Below are positions 13,222 to 24,530 of a stretch of 64,000 nt of DNA, piece after piece. The DNA comes from Paragyromitra xinjiangensis. Lineage: Eukaryota > Ascomycota > Pezizomycetes > Pezizales > Discinaceae. The notes under the pieces are model-generated. The model worked only from the letters and a program-made list of their open reading frames with translations. It was not told the DNA's origin and searched no databases. Numbering within the stretch: the stretch's first letter is position 1; each line of letters starts with the position of its first letter. The position numbers and the translations under genes are program-made. Location: positions 1,054,001 through 1,118,000 of the forward strand of contig JBCAMK010000013.1 of NCBI GenBank assembly GCA_038503065.1. The letters run 5' to 3'.

Positions 13222-13852
13222 TGGGAGAAACGATGGTTAATAACGACTACAAATTTGCCACTACCTACTCTTTTATGAAAGCTAGGGTGGTGGGTAGGAT
13301 TGACTTGCTCATCATCCATTTCCAATGTGTGGGCGGAGGCTTGTCGAGGATTCTGTTTACCAAGATCAGTTGTTGAATATTCGGTACGGCGCGAGATTTC
13401 GAAAGGCGAAGCCACAATAAACAAATCATTTCTATATATACATAAACTGTTTCCTCTCCGGGGAAGATAACTAAGACATTAGTAGACCTTCAAGCCGAGG
13501 AATAAGCTGACGGTGAGAGTGCAGCACGGGTAAAAGGGCGAATGGGGAGGCAATGTTTCTAATAGTAGGCTTATAAGTATATTTCTCAGTACCGTTCCGA
13601 ACAGTTTGTATATTAGCTCGGGTTTGTACACTATCAGCTAGGTGGCGAACTCAGATGCTTGGGTTATGAGAATTGGCCAAGAGATCTAAGTGATGATTCT
13701 GGGGTGTCTTGATGGAGTTTTTGTACATAAGGGCCTTAAGGATGCCTTGAAAAGAGTGCCGGATAAGCACTTTAAACCTTTTTACATATATATCCTTGTG
13801 TATGTACCACATTCCAGTACAAGGGAACCAAATCTAGTAATCATTCTCGTTA
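13222..13852. other. intergenic: 3' flank, no gene seen
   Basis: AT-rich flank between the unrecognised gene and the MITE. The frame at 13690-13995 (+) runs into the MITE and is not supported as a gene. Confidence 0.5.
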
Positions 13853-14269
13853 CAGTACAATCGCTTTATAAAAATATTGTCCGGACTGAACACCATATTC
13901 TTATAGAGCGAATATTCTTACAGGAAATGCCAAGTATGCGCCAAGATATTTATACTAGGGGAGCCTCTGCAAAAAAACCTCAAACATACATGTAGCTATA
14001 GTGATGAAGGGCTCGGAAGTGTTAATATCCCGTGTCTTTTCGCTTGATACCCCAAACTTATGTATATATGGGGCGGGTGTTTTGTGACTACTTTTGCTCT
14101 AGTTCTAACCCAGATCTGAAGGGTTCTCAGATATTCCCCCACTTTCTACAAGAATATACTAAGAAAACCCCCCAAAATGATAAGAATATTCTTATATGGC
14201 AATATTCTTATTTTCCCATACAAAATATCTCGGTTCTACCATCCGTATTCTTATAGGGCGATTGTACTG
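13853..14269. mobile_element. pogo/Tigger-like MITE, non-autonomous
   Basis: The left end reads CAGTACAATCGCTTTATAA. The reverse complement of the right end reads CAGTACAATCGCCCTATAAG. This gives terminal inverted repeats of about 24 bases differing mainly at two C/T positions. The element is 417 bases with no coding capacity. Related internal motifs (CTATAAGAATATTC-like) recur close to both ends. TIRs starting CAGTA with a CTATAA core resemble fungal pogo/Tigger (Tc1-mariner superfamily) elements, which duplicate TA. Here TA precedes the left end but CA follows the right end, so one side has probably mutated. Confidence 0.7.
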
Positions 14270-14583
14270 CACTAATACGTATGCATAAGATAATTCCTAG
14301 ATCTGAATAGCCACAATGCATGCCAAGAGTGCGTAAAATGATGCAAAACAGGAACGAAAGGCTTCGAATCGGATGCCTATAGCTAAATCCATCGCCCGCC
14401 GTGACCAAATAGTAACACACATTACACCCCTTTCCAGCCACACTTTCCTAACTCTCAAACCCACCACAGTATCTTTACTCCACGGCATGTCCTCTCCCCG
14501 TTATTCTACAGTAGCGGCAGCGGCAGCAAAACGGAGGTCACTTTGGCCTCCCATATTTGAGATACCTGAGGCTGCAGGAACTC
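14270..14583. other. intergenic: short gap, no gene seen
   Basis: Gap of 314 bases between the MITE and the 3' end of the next - strand gene. No feature is supported. Confidence 0.5.
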
Positions 14584-15441
14584 TCAACGCTTTTTATTTT
14601 TACTCACTGAAGGCGGAGGCGTAGCATTCTTTGGCATAATACCAAGCACCGATGATATAGCAAGCATGCTCTGTGTGTGAGCTTCTCTTGCACGTTCCAG
14701 GTCCGCTTCTTTCAGTTTCGTCCACTGTATTATCGTCCCCATCTCTTGACTCAAACGTCGTGTATCGTCACGGTCTCGAGAGGAAGACCAAATCTCGTAC
14801 ATCTGTGAACCGAGCATTACTCATGTTACCTTTTTAGAGGATAAAGATTGAGGGGGAGGGTGTCGTGATCTATGTACCCAATTCCACATGTCATATTCTT
14901 TCGAGAGCCACTCCTTCTCGGCATCGATCTCTTTTAGCGTTTCCTCGAATTTTGTCATGAAACCAGACCAGTCGTAATCTGGAAGCTGGACGAGAAGATC
15001 ATCTGTCGAAGGACTATCCTCCCGTCCATTGCGAACCTCTTCAACAGCTCCATTCGTTTCTTCTCCATCCTCAGCTACTACTGCCTGGCCCGAAGACATA
15101 GGTGCAGTCATCACCCTGTCGGGACTACTATTTCTATCCCTGGTAGTCCCCTGCCCACCGCGAGAAACGAGAGGTGCTGGGGGTTTTGTCGTTTTCTCTA
15201 GAGATTGGACGGATGGAAGAGACACGGGTTGAGGGTTGTGAATAACGGTCGTATCTTCGGGGAGATCGTCAAGGCATTCTTCACCGCGGGAACGCTTCTT
15301 GTTCGTACTGGTGGCGTTGCTAGCGTTGCTGTTAGAGCGGGAGATCGACGGGTTGCGAGTGGGAGATATGCCAGCTGTAGATGACGATGATGGTCGGCGG
15401 CGCGGTGAGAGGGTTCGCGTGAGTTCGGGGATGGAGGACAT
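14584..15441 (-). CDS. unrecognised fungal protein with C-terminal helical region
   Basis: I do not recognise the family. Exons 15441-14878 and 14802-14584 are joined by a 75-base intron (donor GTACAT after a Trp codon, acceptor TTCACAG) and give 260 residues. Residues 1-120 are disordered, Ser/Pro/Arg-rich (RRRPSSSSTAG, KKRSRG). Residues about 145-245 are rich in acidic and aromatic residues and predicted helical. They contain LPDYDWSGFMTKFEETL and, across the splice, EYDMWNWMYEIW, then EADLERAREAHTQS. The protein ends KNKKR. A 27-base intron starting at the later GTAACA would also keep the frame but is too short, so I use the earlier donor. The gene is divergent from ATG14 across about 1 kb. 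A soluble nuclear or cytosolic role is all I would infer. Confidence 0.75.
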
Positions 15442-16449
15442 CGAAGCGGTGAGGGAGCACCCGGTGAGGTGAAGGAAGAAAGAAAGAAAGCAGGTATCAA
15501 CAAGATATACTCGTGTAATTTATTTTACATGTATTTTAATATTTGTATTTTCGTTATTTCCCTTTCCTCTGAGGCCTGACAAGGAGATGAATGGATAGCC
15601 AGCCTTACTACATGTACATGCACTTGTTGCGATGACTAAAACTAAAGACGCCACACAGAATGCAGGTATGCATACATGTATGTATATATGCCGTTGGTTG
15701 GTTGGCTGGTGTTGAGAACTCTAAATTGGCGAACGCGATAACTAGGCTCTTTCGCGCGATAGGCAGGAGTAATTTGTGTCATGGACTAATCCGAGGGGTC
15801 AGTGGGCTGTGAGCGAGTAGGTGAATGAACGAGTACTACTTTTTTCAATAATGAATTTATTCTGAAATACAACAATTCCAAACAAAGGATAGACCCTACA
15901 GCATGGATACATGTATGCTCCAGCCTGGCTCATACCATCAACCTGATCTCTTACGAGTACTACATGATAACAGCCAATGATCACGTCTCCTACAAGAAGC
16001 ACATCGGGTGACTAACCGACCGCTGACTCTTCCCTCCAACTCTCCAGCAACTTCCATCTCAATCATCTCGTCCCCACACGCGCACACAGACGCAGACACA
16101 CGTGCTCATTTCCCGCAACGGTTATGTTTGGTTCCTGCAGTCATACAACCAGTCAACCAGCTCTAAACACTACCTAGAGTAGAGTAGAGTAGAGCACTCC
16201 AGCGAACCTTCTGATAAATACAACAAACGGAGCTCCCCGCTGACTGGACCTGGACCTAACCTTTGGTGGCAAACATCCCCCCCCACCACCACATCTTGCC
16301 CCTCTATCACCCACTCCCCCCCCCCACTACAACCACACCACTACCAGTTATCTCATCTCCCCCCCAACACCACAAAAATTCCTCGACCATACACTTCCCC
16401 ATATGCTCCTGCTGCCTTGCGAGCTCCTAGCAGCAAATCGGTTAGAAGT
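15442..16449. promoter_or_regulatory. divergent promoter region with TACATGTA cluster
   Basis: Shared upstream region of the - strand unrecognised gene and ATG14. It holds four copies of the palindrome TACATGTA (15526, 15609, 15673 and 15908). Just before ATG14 there are long C and CCA tracts (16270-16370) typical of fungal core promoters. I see no open frame worth calling. Confidence 0.5.
16175..16194. repeat. TAGAG pentanucleotide microsatellite
   Basis: Four perfect tandem copies of TAGAG lie in the upstream region of ATG14. Ordinary short satellite. Confidence 0.9.
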
Positions 16450-17932
16450 ATGCAATGCGGCGTATGCGAGAGGGAGACGACGCGCCTGTCCTGTTCGTCT
16501 TGTTCCCAGAGTCGAGCTTGGCCAATACGCTACGATACACTGCTCAGGATCACTGAGCGGGACGCTGCAGGGGAGAAGGTCCAAGAATACCTCGAGAGCA
16601 CAAGAGGCGAGATCGATAGTCTCGCTGTGCACAAGGGAGAGGCGAGGGAACGGATACGAAAACTTAAAGAAGAGACCGAGAAACTTAGAGAGAAGACTAT
16701 CTCCGGTAATTCCCACACCCCTTCTCTTCCTTTTGCGAATAAGTCAACCCTGCTCGACTGTCCATACTCACTGTTTTTGACCAGATTATGCTAGATTACA
16801 AACTATCAAGAAGAAAAATGCCGAGCGACGACAGCTACTCGAAGATGCGATGAAAGTACGGGAGCGCATGGAACAGAACGCCGCCTCTTGCCAGCGGGAT
16901 ATCAAACGGTGGAATCAGAAATGGAAAGCCCTCTACACCCGCACTGCCGAAGCACGGAGCTTTCTCTGTCGAGAAGCTGCTATGCTCTATGGACTCCGGC
17001 AGAAACGGAAAAAGAGCGGAAAAACAGAGCACATGATTGGTGGAGTAGCCATCCCGAATTTCCTGCAGGACCTAAACGGTAATCCCCCAACCTCCCTCTA
17101 TAATAATACGAAAAACAATGTGATCCTAACCATCGCAAATAATCTAGGCCACCACTACACGCAAATTACCACCTCCCTTGGCCACCTCTCTCACCTCCTT
17201 GTTCTCATCTCTCACTACCTCGGCCTCAAGCTCCCCAACGAAATCATCCTTCCTACACGCGACACCCCCTTCACACTCATCCGCGGCGTTCTCAACAACC
17301 GGCACATGGCCACGCGACCTCTCCATCTTGAATCCCCACTCTCTCAACTCTCTCGTGAGAACCCCTCTGCCCACACCAAATTTATAGAGGGCATCTCCAT
17401 GCTCGCCATCGACATCGCTTGGTTGTGCTTCTCACAAGGACTCGAAGTTATTGAAATTGACGACGCCTGTAAACCTGGCTGGAATATGTGGCGGCTACTA
17501 GTGGCCAAGGATAGCATCGCTGCAGTCGGCCCTGGGTTCGGGAGGACAAGCCATGCAACATCAAACGGAAACCTTGCAACTGCACCAGGACAGGCGCTAA
17601 TGAGTAGATTCAAGCTGGGTTACAAAGTGGTCGTGGAGAAAATCCGGTATACACTGCAGGGGGAGACGATTGGGCAGGAGTGGGACCTAGTGCCGGAAGC
17701 GGAGAGGGAGGAAAAACCAGTAAAGTTAATTGCGCGTTCACCCGAGGAGGCAGATTCAGAGGTCTCGGCGAAGGGTAAGCAGAGTGATAAAGAGGGAGCC
17801 GGGGTGGTGACAAGAAGGGGAAGCACAGCCAGCCTAGCAAGTGCGGGAAGGAGTGGATGGAGCCAGTTACAAGCGGCGAGCGCGGGAATTAGTGGGTGGA
17901 CGAGGATCAAAGCGAAGGGAGGACAGAAGTAG
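16450..17932 (+). CDS. ATG14: Atg14/Barkor-like autophagy subunit of PI3-kinase complex I
   Basis: Exons 16450-16705, 16785-17078 and 17148-17932 give 444 residues. The N-terminus has two CxxC pairs (C3/C6 and C15/C18), the cysteine repeats of Atg14. A long coiled coil follows at about residues 40-140 (KLKEETEKLREKT, KKKNAERRQLLEDAMK). The C-terminal half holds the conserved LGHLSHLLVLISHYLGLKLP and a helical region around IDIAWLCFSQGLEVI, as in the Atg14/Vps38 (UVRAG) family. The CxxC repeats favour Atg14 over Vps38. It would direct Vps34-Vps15-Vps30 to the phagophore assembly site. The second intron (69 bases) has no stop and is a multiple of three; I removed it because its donor, CTAAC branch site and acceptor are good and the splice rejoins the conserved block. 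The tail is Ser/Gly-rich. Confidence 0.88.
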
Positions 17933-20900
17933 AGACATTGGGATGATTGGTAAAGAACTTTTGTTGCTGGAGTTTTTTTTTCCTTTACTGACCCTGGTTG
18001 TGTGGTTTTGACCGTTTTGATTACTTGACTTCTATGGACAAAATTCCGGAGATATTCCTTCCGGCTGGCGTTATCGTTAGTTATGTTGCAATATATATCT
18101 GTTTTCACCCACGTAGCCTATGACTATTATAAGGGTTGCATTAAGAGAATTCTCGACAGCACACCAAAGACAAACATACGCCTTTTCGTTTATAGAAGTA
18201 ACGACGAGAGGGTATGCTAGGATAACTTTTGATACCCTTTAGACCCACCCACTTTGTAGGGTTCATTTTTATTATCCCAACCCATACACAAGTCCATCTT
18301 CATAGAGCCAAACAGCCCAGAGGTTTAGGGTGACGACCTTCAATAGGTTTCAGCGCGGTGAATTACATACAAATCTCAATTAACTAACAATTGAAGCGAA
18401 ATTGACACGCTAATATCATCCTGTAAAGGATGTCTCCCAATATAGCTATGTAAACGCTGCGAATCGAAATTCATGATGTAATCCCATTACAAGAGATAGG
18501 CAAACAGGATCGAACCATATCCACCTAAAGAGTGTTTACCACCCTTTTCTCCTTGTTGCCTGTGGTCTCGGAAGAACCCTACACCCAAGGTGATAATTTT
18601 CGAGACTTCTCGGACAACTAGGCATATTTGATAAGTATGATAGCGTACAGCTAAAAGGTTAGCAGACAGTAACGGTAAAGAGGTACACAAAAAGAAACAA
18701 AAAATACCTCGAGCCTTATAGAAGCAAAAAAACCCCCAGCTACTACCAGCAAGAATCGAGAAATCCACCGATATCTATTGAGATGAACGGTGTTGATGGA
18801 AAAGGGGCTGCGGTTTATCTTATTCATTACATTTCTAGGTACAGGAACTGCGCATGCAACAAGAATCTATGGAGTCAGAAGCTGGTTTGGGTTTGTTGTA
18901 GAACCATACGTAGCTCTGGAAGCTAAATTGAAAATGCAATGTGGCTAAGCTCCACCTTTAGGCACCTACACACTCTTCGGGCCTTCTATGAGTGATATGT
19001 CTCGCATTTAGTGACTTTTTTTCTTCGAATGTTTGGCTAGTAAGCAATTAGGGAGGCGGTTATCTATTGACTCACGAGTCATCACTCGATCACACCTTGT
19101 CTCTCGTTTGAGGGAATAATAACCATAATAACGATGTATGGTACTCGTATGCAGCCTATGGGCCCAGCGGTGCGATTTTGGGCGTTTGATACCCATTTAG
19201 GCACTATAACTAGGAAAAGCCTCCAAAATCTGGTCCGACTTAGGTAGTCTGCGAAACCATCCCATATACAAGTGACTTCTAGCAACTATTTCAATTTAAA
19301 TGGGCCTCTAAGCTCTACACCTTCTTGGGCTCCCCACTCCCAGATCTAGGCCGTATACATGGTAATAAACTAACTTCCATGCCTAAAAATGTCCTCCAAT
19401 TTCCCTTGCTCGCCCTACGGGATGAGGGAAAACGAACTCCTGCTAAATCGGAACACGATATTGGTTTTACATACTGATGTTGAGTATGTACGACCATTCT
19501 AAGTTATAAAAGAAAACCATACGAAGAGCACTCCCAGCACACACTCCTAGTTAACCACTCGACCGAAGTCATACTATAACAATATAGGATGTAGAAAGAG
19601 TGAAACAACACGCTATCGTCGAGGATCCAGTGATCTTTACAGGAAGTAGCGTTCGTGATATGTATAGCAAATGGCCAACAAATTGCCTCGCTTGGAGGTT
19701 GCAATATATGCGCAATAACAAAGATCTAATCATCTTCAGGTTACGCATGGAAAGGGGTGAGCTGTGAAAAACTGTTGCCTTCTGAACTAACACCGCCAAC
19801 ATGCGAGAAAGGGGCCCACCCTTAACGTGAACTCCGGTTCTTCCAAAAAAAAAGTCCCTTCCGCCACGGCACGGTTCGCGGCATGATAATGTTACAGTTG
19901 ACAGTTCCGACGACGCCACTAGCATCCCACTACCATCACAACCGCCGTTGCCATTGTCTAGCAGGGCGACCAAGATAGTAAACCATTGCGTTTGATTGAG
20001 CTCTTTCTTACGCACACACCTGAGTAGTACACGTACAAGTAGGATAGGACATTCTATGGTCATTGGGTGGAGAAAATTCGAATGGGCGGTTTATATACCT
20101 ATAGCCCACGGACATGCTAGCTAAATGATACTTTTGAGTCAAAGAAACGCCTCGGAAATATCGGAAACCTGGAAACCTACCAAAATTATACAGTAAAACA
20201 CATCTTAGGTATAGCGATAATATTTCGAGGCTACCTAGAGGTTGTGAGCTTGAGAAAGATTAGAAAAATGTTATTGGAGACATGACAATTTCGGCACTGG
20301 CATCAGCGTCTTATACGGGAAACTCGCCGTGGACCTGTAAAATGAGCCGATAAGGGAATTCCCGCTGTGCGAATACCGTCACTTCCTCACTAGTGCATGC
20401 TTCACACGATCTTCTTTTGGGATTTATCACTTAGCAGCTAAAAAGAGAGCTAAAGTAATGGCTTTTCTCTAGTGACCTAACTAGTATGGTGGGTTTCGTT
20501 GAGCGTGCTGCTCCATATCCGTAGGTCGTGTTAAGAGAGGGCGTAGGAGACAAAAAGCACAGATGAGGCGAAGACTGGCTCTGGGTATTAGGGGCATACC
20601 CACCAGCCTATACCGTTTTTGTAGGCGCCGGCGAGTGACATATGGTGATGTGGATCCGGAAGCATAGTGGAGGGTATAATCATACAGAGAGCTCACAGCA
20701 GGGCTTGGAGAAAAGCAAATGCATTGTGTGGATTACAGGGGTCGCCTATCTATGAACAGCCATAAAATGTCTGCTGGCCAGACCTGAAGTTCCTGCACGC
20801 GGGTGTTGGCATCAATTTCGGCTACCTCCAATCGTTCACCAGATCAACCTAACTAACCCGAGCCTGAAGTATCCTCGTGACAGCATTTGCTTTGATAGTG

Positions 20901-23062
20901 GTAAGGAATCCTAGGCGACAATAATCGCATTTGAGGCCTTTATCAAGCGCCATAATGCCGTTGTGCTGCTTGCGTCTAATGCTAGGCTACCGTGCGGTAA
21001 TATTCGTGACTAGGAAAAGGTCGGTTGAAGCTCCGAGAGTCACCCCTGCTAGGATACTTGACAGGAGAATTGCTTTCGTGATGTTTGAATACTGCGCATC
21101 TGTCTCTGTCTTTCAATGGCTTACCTGAATCAGGGCCCCTTTTACTGGTTAAATTGGTCTCGAATCTTATAATTAGTAGTTATCATCCTCCGATGTCACT
21201 ATCGCAGGTGGGATGGCTGTATCCCGAATACCGTTCAGGGTTGAGGCGAGGTCTAATTTTGAAATCATCAACCCTGAACCTTCCCTAAGATTTGAAGCAG
21301 GTTAGGATCCCTAGAGCCGAACCCCACATTTATGCTAATACAGTCTAGTGATCAGCGAGACTATGCTTCTTCTGGTAGTACCCGATGCCATTAAACAAAT
21401 GAGCCCTCTCTCGAGCGATGACCCGAAGGTGAAAACAATGATTTAGATTTCGCCAATTTCGGGTTGAGTAGAAGGTAACGCAGCACTGGGTTGAGGAGAG
21501 CTGCGGGTCGACTGCTGTTGCTAATAGGGTCTTCTGCTAGAGCACGGTACTCAAAAAAAAGGCTGAGCATACGGGCATTCCGAGCCTCGCTCGGGAAAAG
21601 GGATGGGCTTTCTCTTTCTGAAATAAAATTGGGTTGGCTGTCTTCGTGTTCGTCTCTCGGTAAACCGTAGATGGAGCTTGGAATTCTCTGATCCTGTTCC
21701 GAAGAGTTGCAACTGTTAGTTGCGCACGGCCATTCGCAGCTGGAAGCATTGTGGTACCTGATTGACTCGCAAACGATTTGTGTTGATCCGTGATTCATTC
21801 AGTTGTGACTCGGAACCTTCTTCAGATCATACATGCATTGTTACGGTTTGACTCTGTTGGCGTGATTATATGGGACATTGTTCCTTCGCCAGACGAAACC
21901 GAGGTGAGGTTTCGGGATTTGCCTATGTACATTTTTTTCTTTTTTTCTCTTCTCTCGCTAGAATTTAGACTCGGGTGAGACTTGGATGCACAGAGACTGG
22001 TAACTCCCCAAGCCCCAGCTGCGAGATGATGTCTCTTGAACGCCCGTTTTGGAGTCTGTGGTTCTGGTGCAGGAACTAGCCGATCCAGGTACCGGTGTGC
22101 CGCCAGTCGATTGGCTGCTGGGCCCATCGCGCCCCTGAAATCTCATCAAGGTTGCATTAGCGCGTTTCGGCTAAAATTCTGTATTACTCGTTTTGGACCC
22201 TGAATGTCCAACGACACCCCCTTTCTCACTCGTGGGCGGCTGTAAGAGGCAACTGGGAACAACTAGCAGCCATTATCGACTCTGGGTTTTCCCTGATTTG
22301 ATTTTTTTCTCTCTCTCAGCGATATCTCGATACATCACGTAATTGGGATAAGCGCGATTCTTTGTTCTCCGAATCCATGACTCGTGGGGTCACCCCATCT
22401 ATCTAGACATCTACTTTACATGCATGTAGAGTGCACACGCCATGCCAGCAACTTGAACCTTCCAGTGGATCCATCGCTTGGCACGAATGAAGCTGGGGCC
22501 CATTTCTACAGGGAAGCTCAGCATGCGATTGTGTTTGCGGGATCTGGTGTGCTTGTGATGCTTTGTGGGTCTTGGGATACACGTTCGGGTGGTGGATATG
22601 TGAATGTGGTGTGCGAAAAGCAATTGTCGTCCGTGGCAGCGGAATAGGAAATTACCCACCACCACACTGCCGCCCAGCTGGCATGGCTACCTGCGGTCAG
22701 CCATGAGTGTGTGCTGTGTCTCTTCATCGCGTGTGGCCCCCGCCCATTCACACCAAGAAAGGCAGAGTCGACAAGCAGACAAGCCCCCCCCTCCAATTCA
22801 ATGCCAACTCGCAATGGGTGAAGTGCGCTTGGCTAAAGCTGCCGCATACTCCTTTTATCCCACGCCTTTTCCCTCTTCCTTCCTCTTCCCTTCTCTTTCC
22901 TTCTCCCCCCCCCCAACCCAGTCGTTCCTTACATTATCGTTATTTGCGCAGCCGGTGGTGTCACTTTACGCTCCTTAATTCTTCAGTTCACTACACTCAT
23001 TTTTCACGATATTTGGGGAAAACCAACACTTAAAAAAAAAAAACACGATTTTCGTATCAACA
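17933..23062. other. 5.1-kb gene desert between ATG14 and TOS1
   Basis: I find no recognisable gene on either strand. A perfect 12-base inverted repeat (GTTCAGGGTTGA at 21233-21244, complement at 21268-21279) could form a hairpin. A coding-like but unproven pair of segments occurs on the - strand around 21391-22149. The right end (22840-22990) is CT-rich, followed by an A-run just before the Tos1 start, and looks like that gene's promoter and leader. The rest is AT-rich and unremarkable. Confidence 0.5.
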
Positions 23063-24530
23063 ATGCCCATCTCCGCCAGGTTTCTGAGTGGACTCGCAGC
23101 CTTCGCGGCAATTGCTAGACTAGCCTCCGCAGAGTCATGTGTTCATAATCCTATCAACAGCATTCCGTACTGCCAATCGACCGATTCCATCACCTACGAC
23201 AACATTGGTTTTTCTGGTTCGTACCAGGATGTCGTCAAGATGGACTCCACAGCTTGCACCTGCGACCTTGCACCTAAGTCTTTCTCTGGAAGCTTGGCTC
23301 CTTTGAATGATGAGGTATGTGCTTTCATTTCTTTCTGAACCTATTTATTTAGGTCATACGAGTACAGAACTAACAGTAATCAAAATCAAAATAGCTCTCT
23401 ATGCACTTCCGTGGACCAATTGAGCTTTACAAGTTCGCCGTGTACTATCCTAACACATCTTCGAAGAAGAAGCGTACTGAGGAGCACATTAAACGTCACG
23501 CTCACGGTCATCACCACAAACGTGATGGTGCTCATGTTACTACAACTACCAAGACCATCACGTCGACGATATATATCGATCCGGAGACCGCAACTAGCGC
23601 CTTGGGAGGAGTTGCGACTTCTACCCCGAGCGTCACTGCCCCCAGCAGCAATGATGACGATGACGATGACGTTGTTGGCGATTACAAGCGTACTGGTTAT
23701 TACGACGCTGATGCTGGTACTGCCGACGGTCTCGTCTTCTTAGGCCAGAAGGGTGGCCAAGGTTCTGGTGTTTTCGACAAGTGAGTAATAGTTCCCTGTG
23801 GTCGAGATGTGGATGAAAACTGATAATTGTAGTTGCTTCGGAAACTCCCTTTCATATATCAACTCGACTGCCAATGGTGGTTCTGCTAAGCCCCAGGTTC
23901 TCGAGAAGATATTGGTTCCTTCGAACAACGAGTTTATTATCATGACCGACGAGCCATGTTCAGGCAATGATTGTGGATACTACCAGCCGGGCATCCCAGC
24001 CTTCCGTAAGTGTTCACGCTATTAATTTTTCATAACCGTATGTTAATTGTTCCATAGACGGATTCGGTGGTGGCGAGAAGATTTTCCTCTTCGAATTCAG
24101 CATGCCGGAGGACAAGAACTGCCCTGAGTTCAATCGCAATATCCCTGCTATTTGGGCGTTGAATGCCAAGATCCCTCGTACTGCACAATACGGAAAGCAG
24201 GCAGGTGGTGATGGAAAGACAAGTTGCTCATGCTGGGATAGTGGATGTGGTGAAATTGATCTCTTCGAGACTCTTGTCGATGCCGATGACTACCTCAAGA
24301 CCCACTACCACTCTAAGCAGGGTGCTATCGGTGGATACGGAGGTGGCGGGAACCCTGACTACTTCGATCGCCCCTACACCAACACCATACAGGCTGCCGT
24401 TGTCTTTTCTCCTAGTGGAACTGTCACCATCAACGTCCTCAAGAACGCGATTGATTTCGGAAAGTCACTGAGCAAAGACTTCATCAGCCAGTGCAAGAAG
24501 ACGGTCTCCGTGTTCAACGTTCCCTCGTAA
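23063..24530 (+). CDS. TOS1: Tos1-type cell-wall glycoside hydrolase-like protein
   Basis: Exons 23063-23314, 23395-23780, 23833-24005 and 24058-24530 give 427 residues. Residues 1-23 are a signal peptide ending LASA. Then comes the Gly/Cys-containing DUF2403-like part (CTCDLAPKSFSG, LSMHFRGPIELYKFAVYYP) and a low-complexity linker with His-rich and KR dibasic sites (HGHHHKRDG, a possible Kex2 site) and a poly-Asp run. The DUF2401 domain follows, including CSCWDSGCGEIDLFE. In the latter, E336-x-D-x-x-E341 resembles the catalytic pattern of GH16-like glucanases. Tos1 and Toh1 (YJL171C) of yeast are secreted cell-wall proteins thought to act on beta-1,3-glucan. There is no GPI signal: the protein ends FNVPS. 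The CT-rich leader and A-run directly before the ATG suggest strong expression. Confidence 0.93.
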
